A stretch of DNA of 5,003 bases, taken from assembly GCA_019313725.1 (NCBI GenBank), contig JAFDAT010000289.1, forward strand, positions 1 to 5,003, given 5' to 3'. The notes beneath the pieces are model-generated. The model searched no databases and was not told the DNA's origin. It worked only from the letters and a program-made list of their open reading frames with translations. This document shows, one piece after another, positions 4,950-5,003 of this stretch. The translations under genes were made by a program, and so were the position numbers. Numbering within the stretch: the stretch's first letter is position 1; each line of letters opens with the position of its first letter. Source of the stretch: Deltaproteobacteria bacterium. GTDB taxonomy: Bacteria; Desulfobacterota; Desulfobacteria; Desulfobacterales; B30-G6.

Positions 4950-5003
4950 CACAGTTCGATCATGATCCCCGCGGGCACCGATTAAACGTATACGGGAATA
5001 GTG

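Overview
The window looks like a stretch of a mid-GC, Gram-negative chromosome. A sulfate-reducing or related Desulfobacterota (Desulfobacterales-like) host is my best guess. That rests on the style of the proteins (a beta-keto acid cleavage enzyme, a PilZ protein, a putative molybdenum carrier) and on two short degenerate repeats of a kind I associate with these genomes. It is an inference, not a proof. The genes look chromosomal and mostly housekeeping or catabolic. I see no transposase, integrase, CRISPR array, tRNA or rRNA.

Layout from left to right. Positions 1-640 hold no convincing gene, only weak repeats and small hairpins. A short AACATCGAAC-type repeat (650-687) comes just before a small two-helix membrane protein (752-970, +). 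Converging on it is a minus-strand gene (1082-1897) for a putative molybdenum carrier / SLOG-like protein with an extra C-terminal domain. To its right is a 5'-truncated O6-methylguanine-DNA methyltransferase (Ada/Ogt C-terminal piece, 2057-2272, +), closed by a perfect 16-bp terminator stem (2289-2330). The same terminator probably serves the converging PilZ gene (2373-2840, -).

An AT-rich divergent spacer (2841-2962) separates the PilZ gene from two plus-strand catabolic genes. These are a beta-hydroxyacid dehydrogenase (2963-3877) and a beta-keto acid cleavage enzyme of the BKACE/DUF849 family (4024-4842). The pair makes chemical sense: the dehydrogenase could oxidise a 3-hydroxy acid to a 3-keto acid, and BKACE could then exchange its two-carbon end with acetyl-CoA, giving acetoacetate and a new acyl-CoA. 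The substrate is unknown, and the 146-bp spacer leaves it open whether both are on one transcript.

After BKACE there is a good ribosome binding site with only a 13-codon ORF (4862-4903). Next come a TTGACA-type promoter candidate and three 9-bp tandem repeats overlapping it (4923-4949), a likely regulatory region for a gene beyond the right edge.

The most distinctive points are the unusual substrate loops of the dehydrogenase next to BKACE, the two-domain molybdenum-carrier protein, and the repeat-bearing promoter region at the right end. I did not find a clear, wholly new system.
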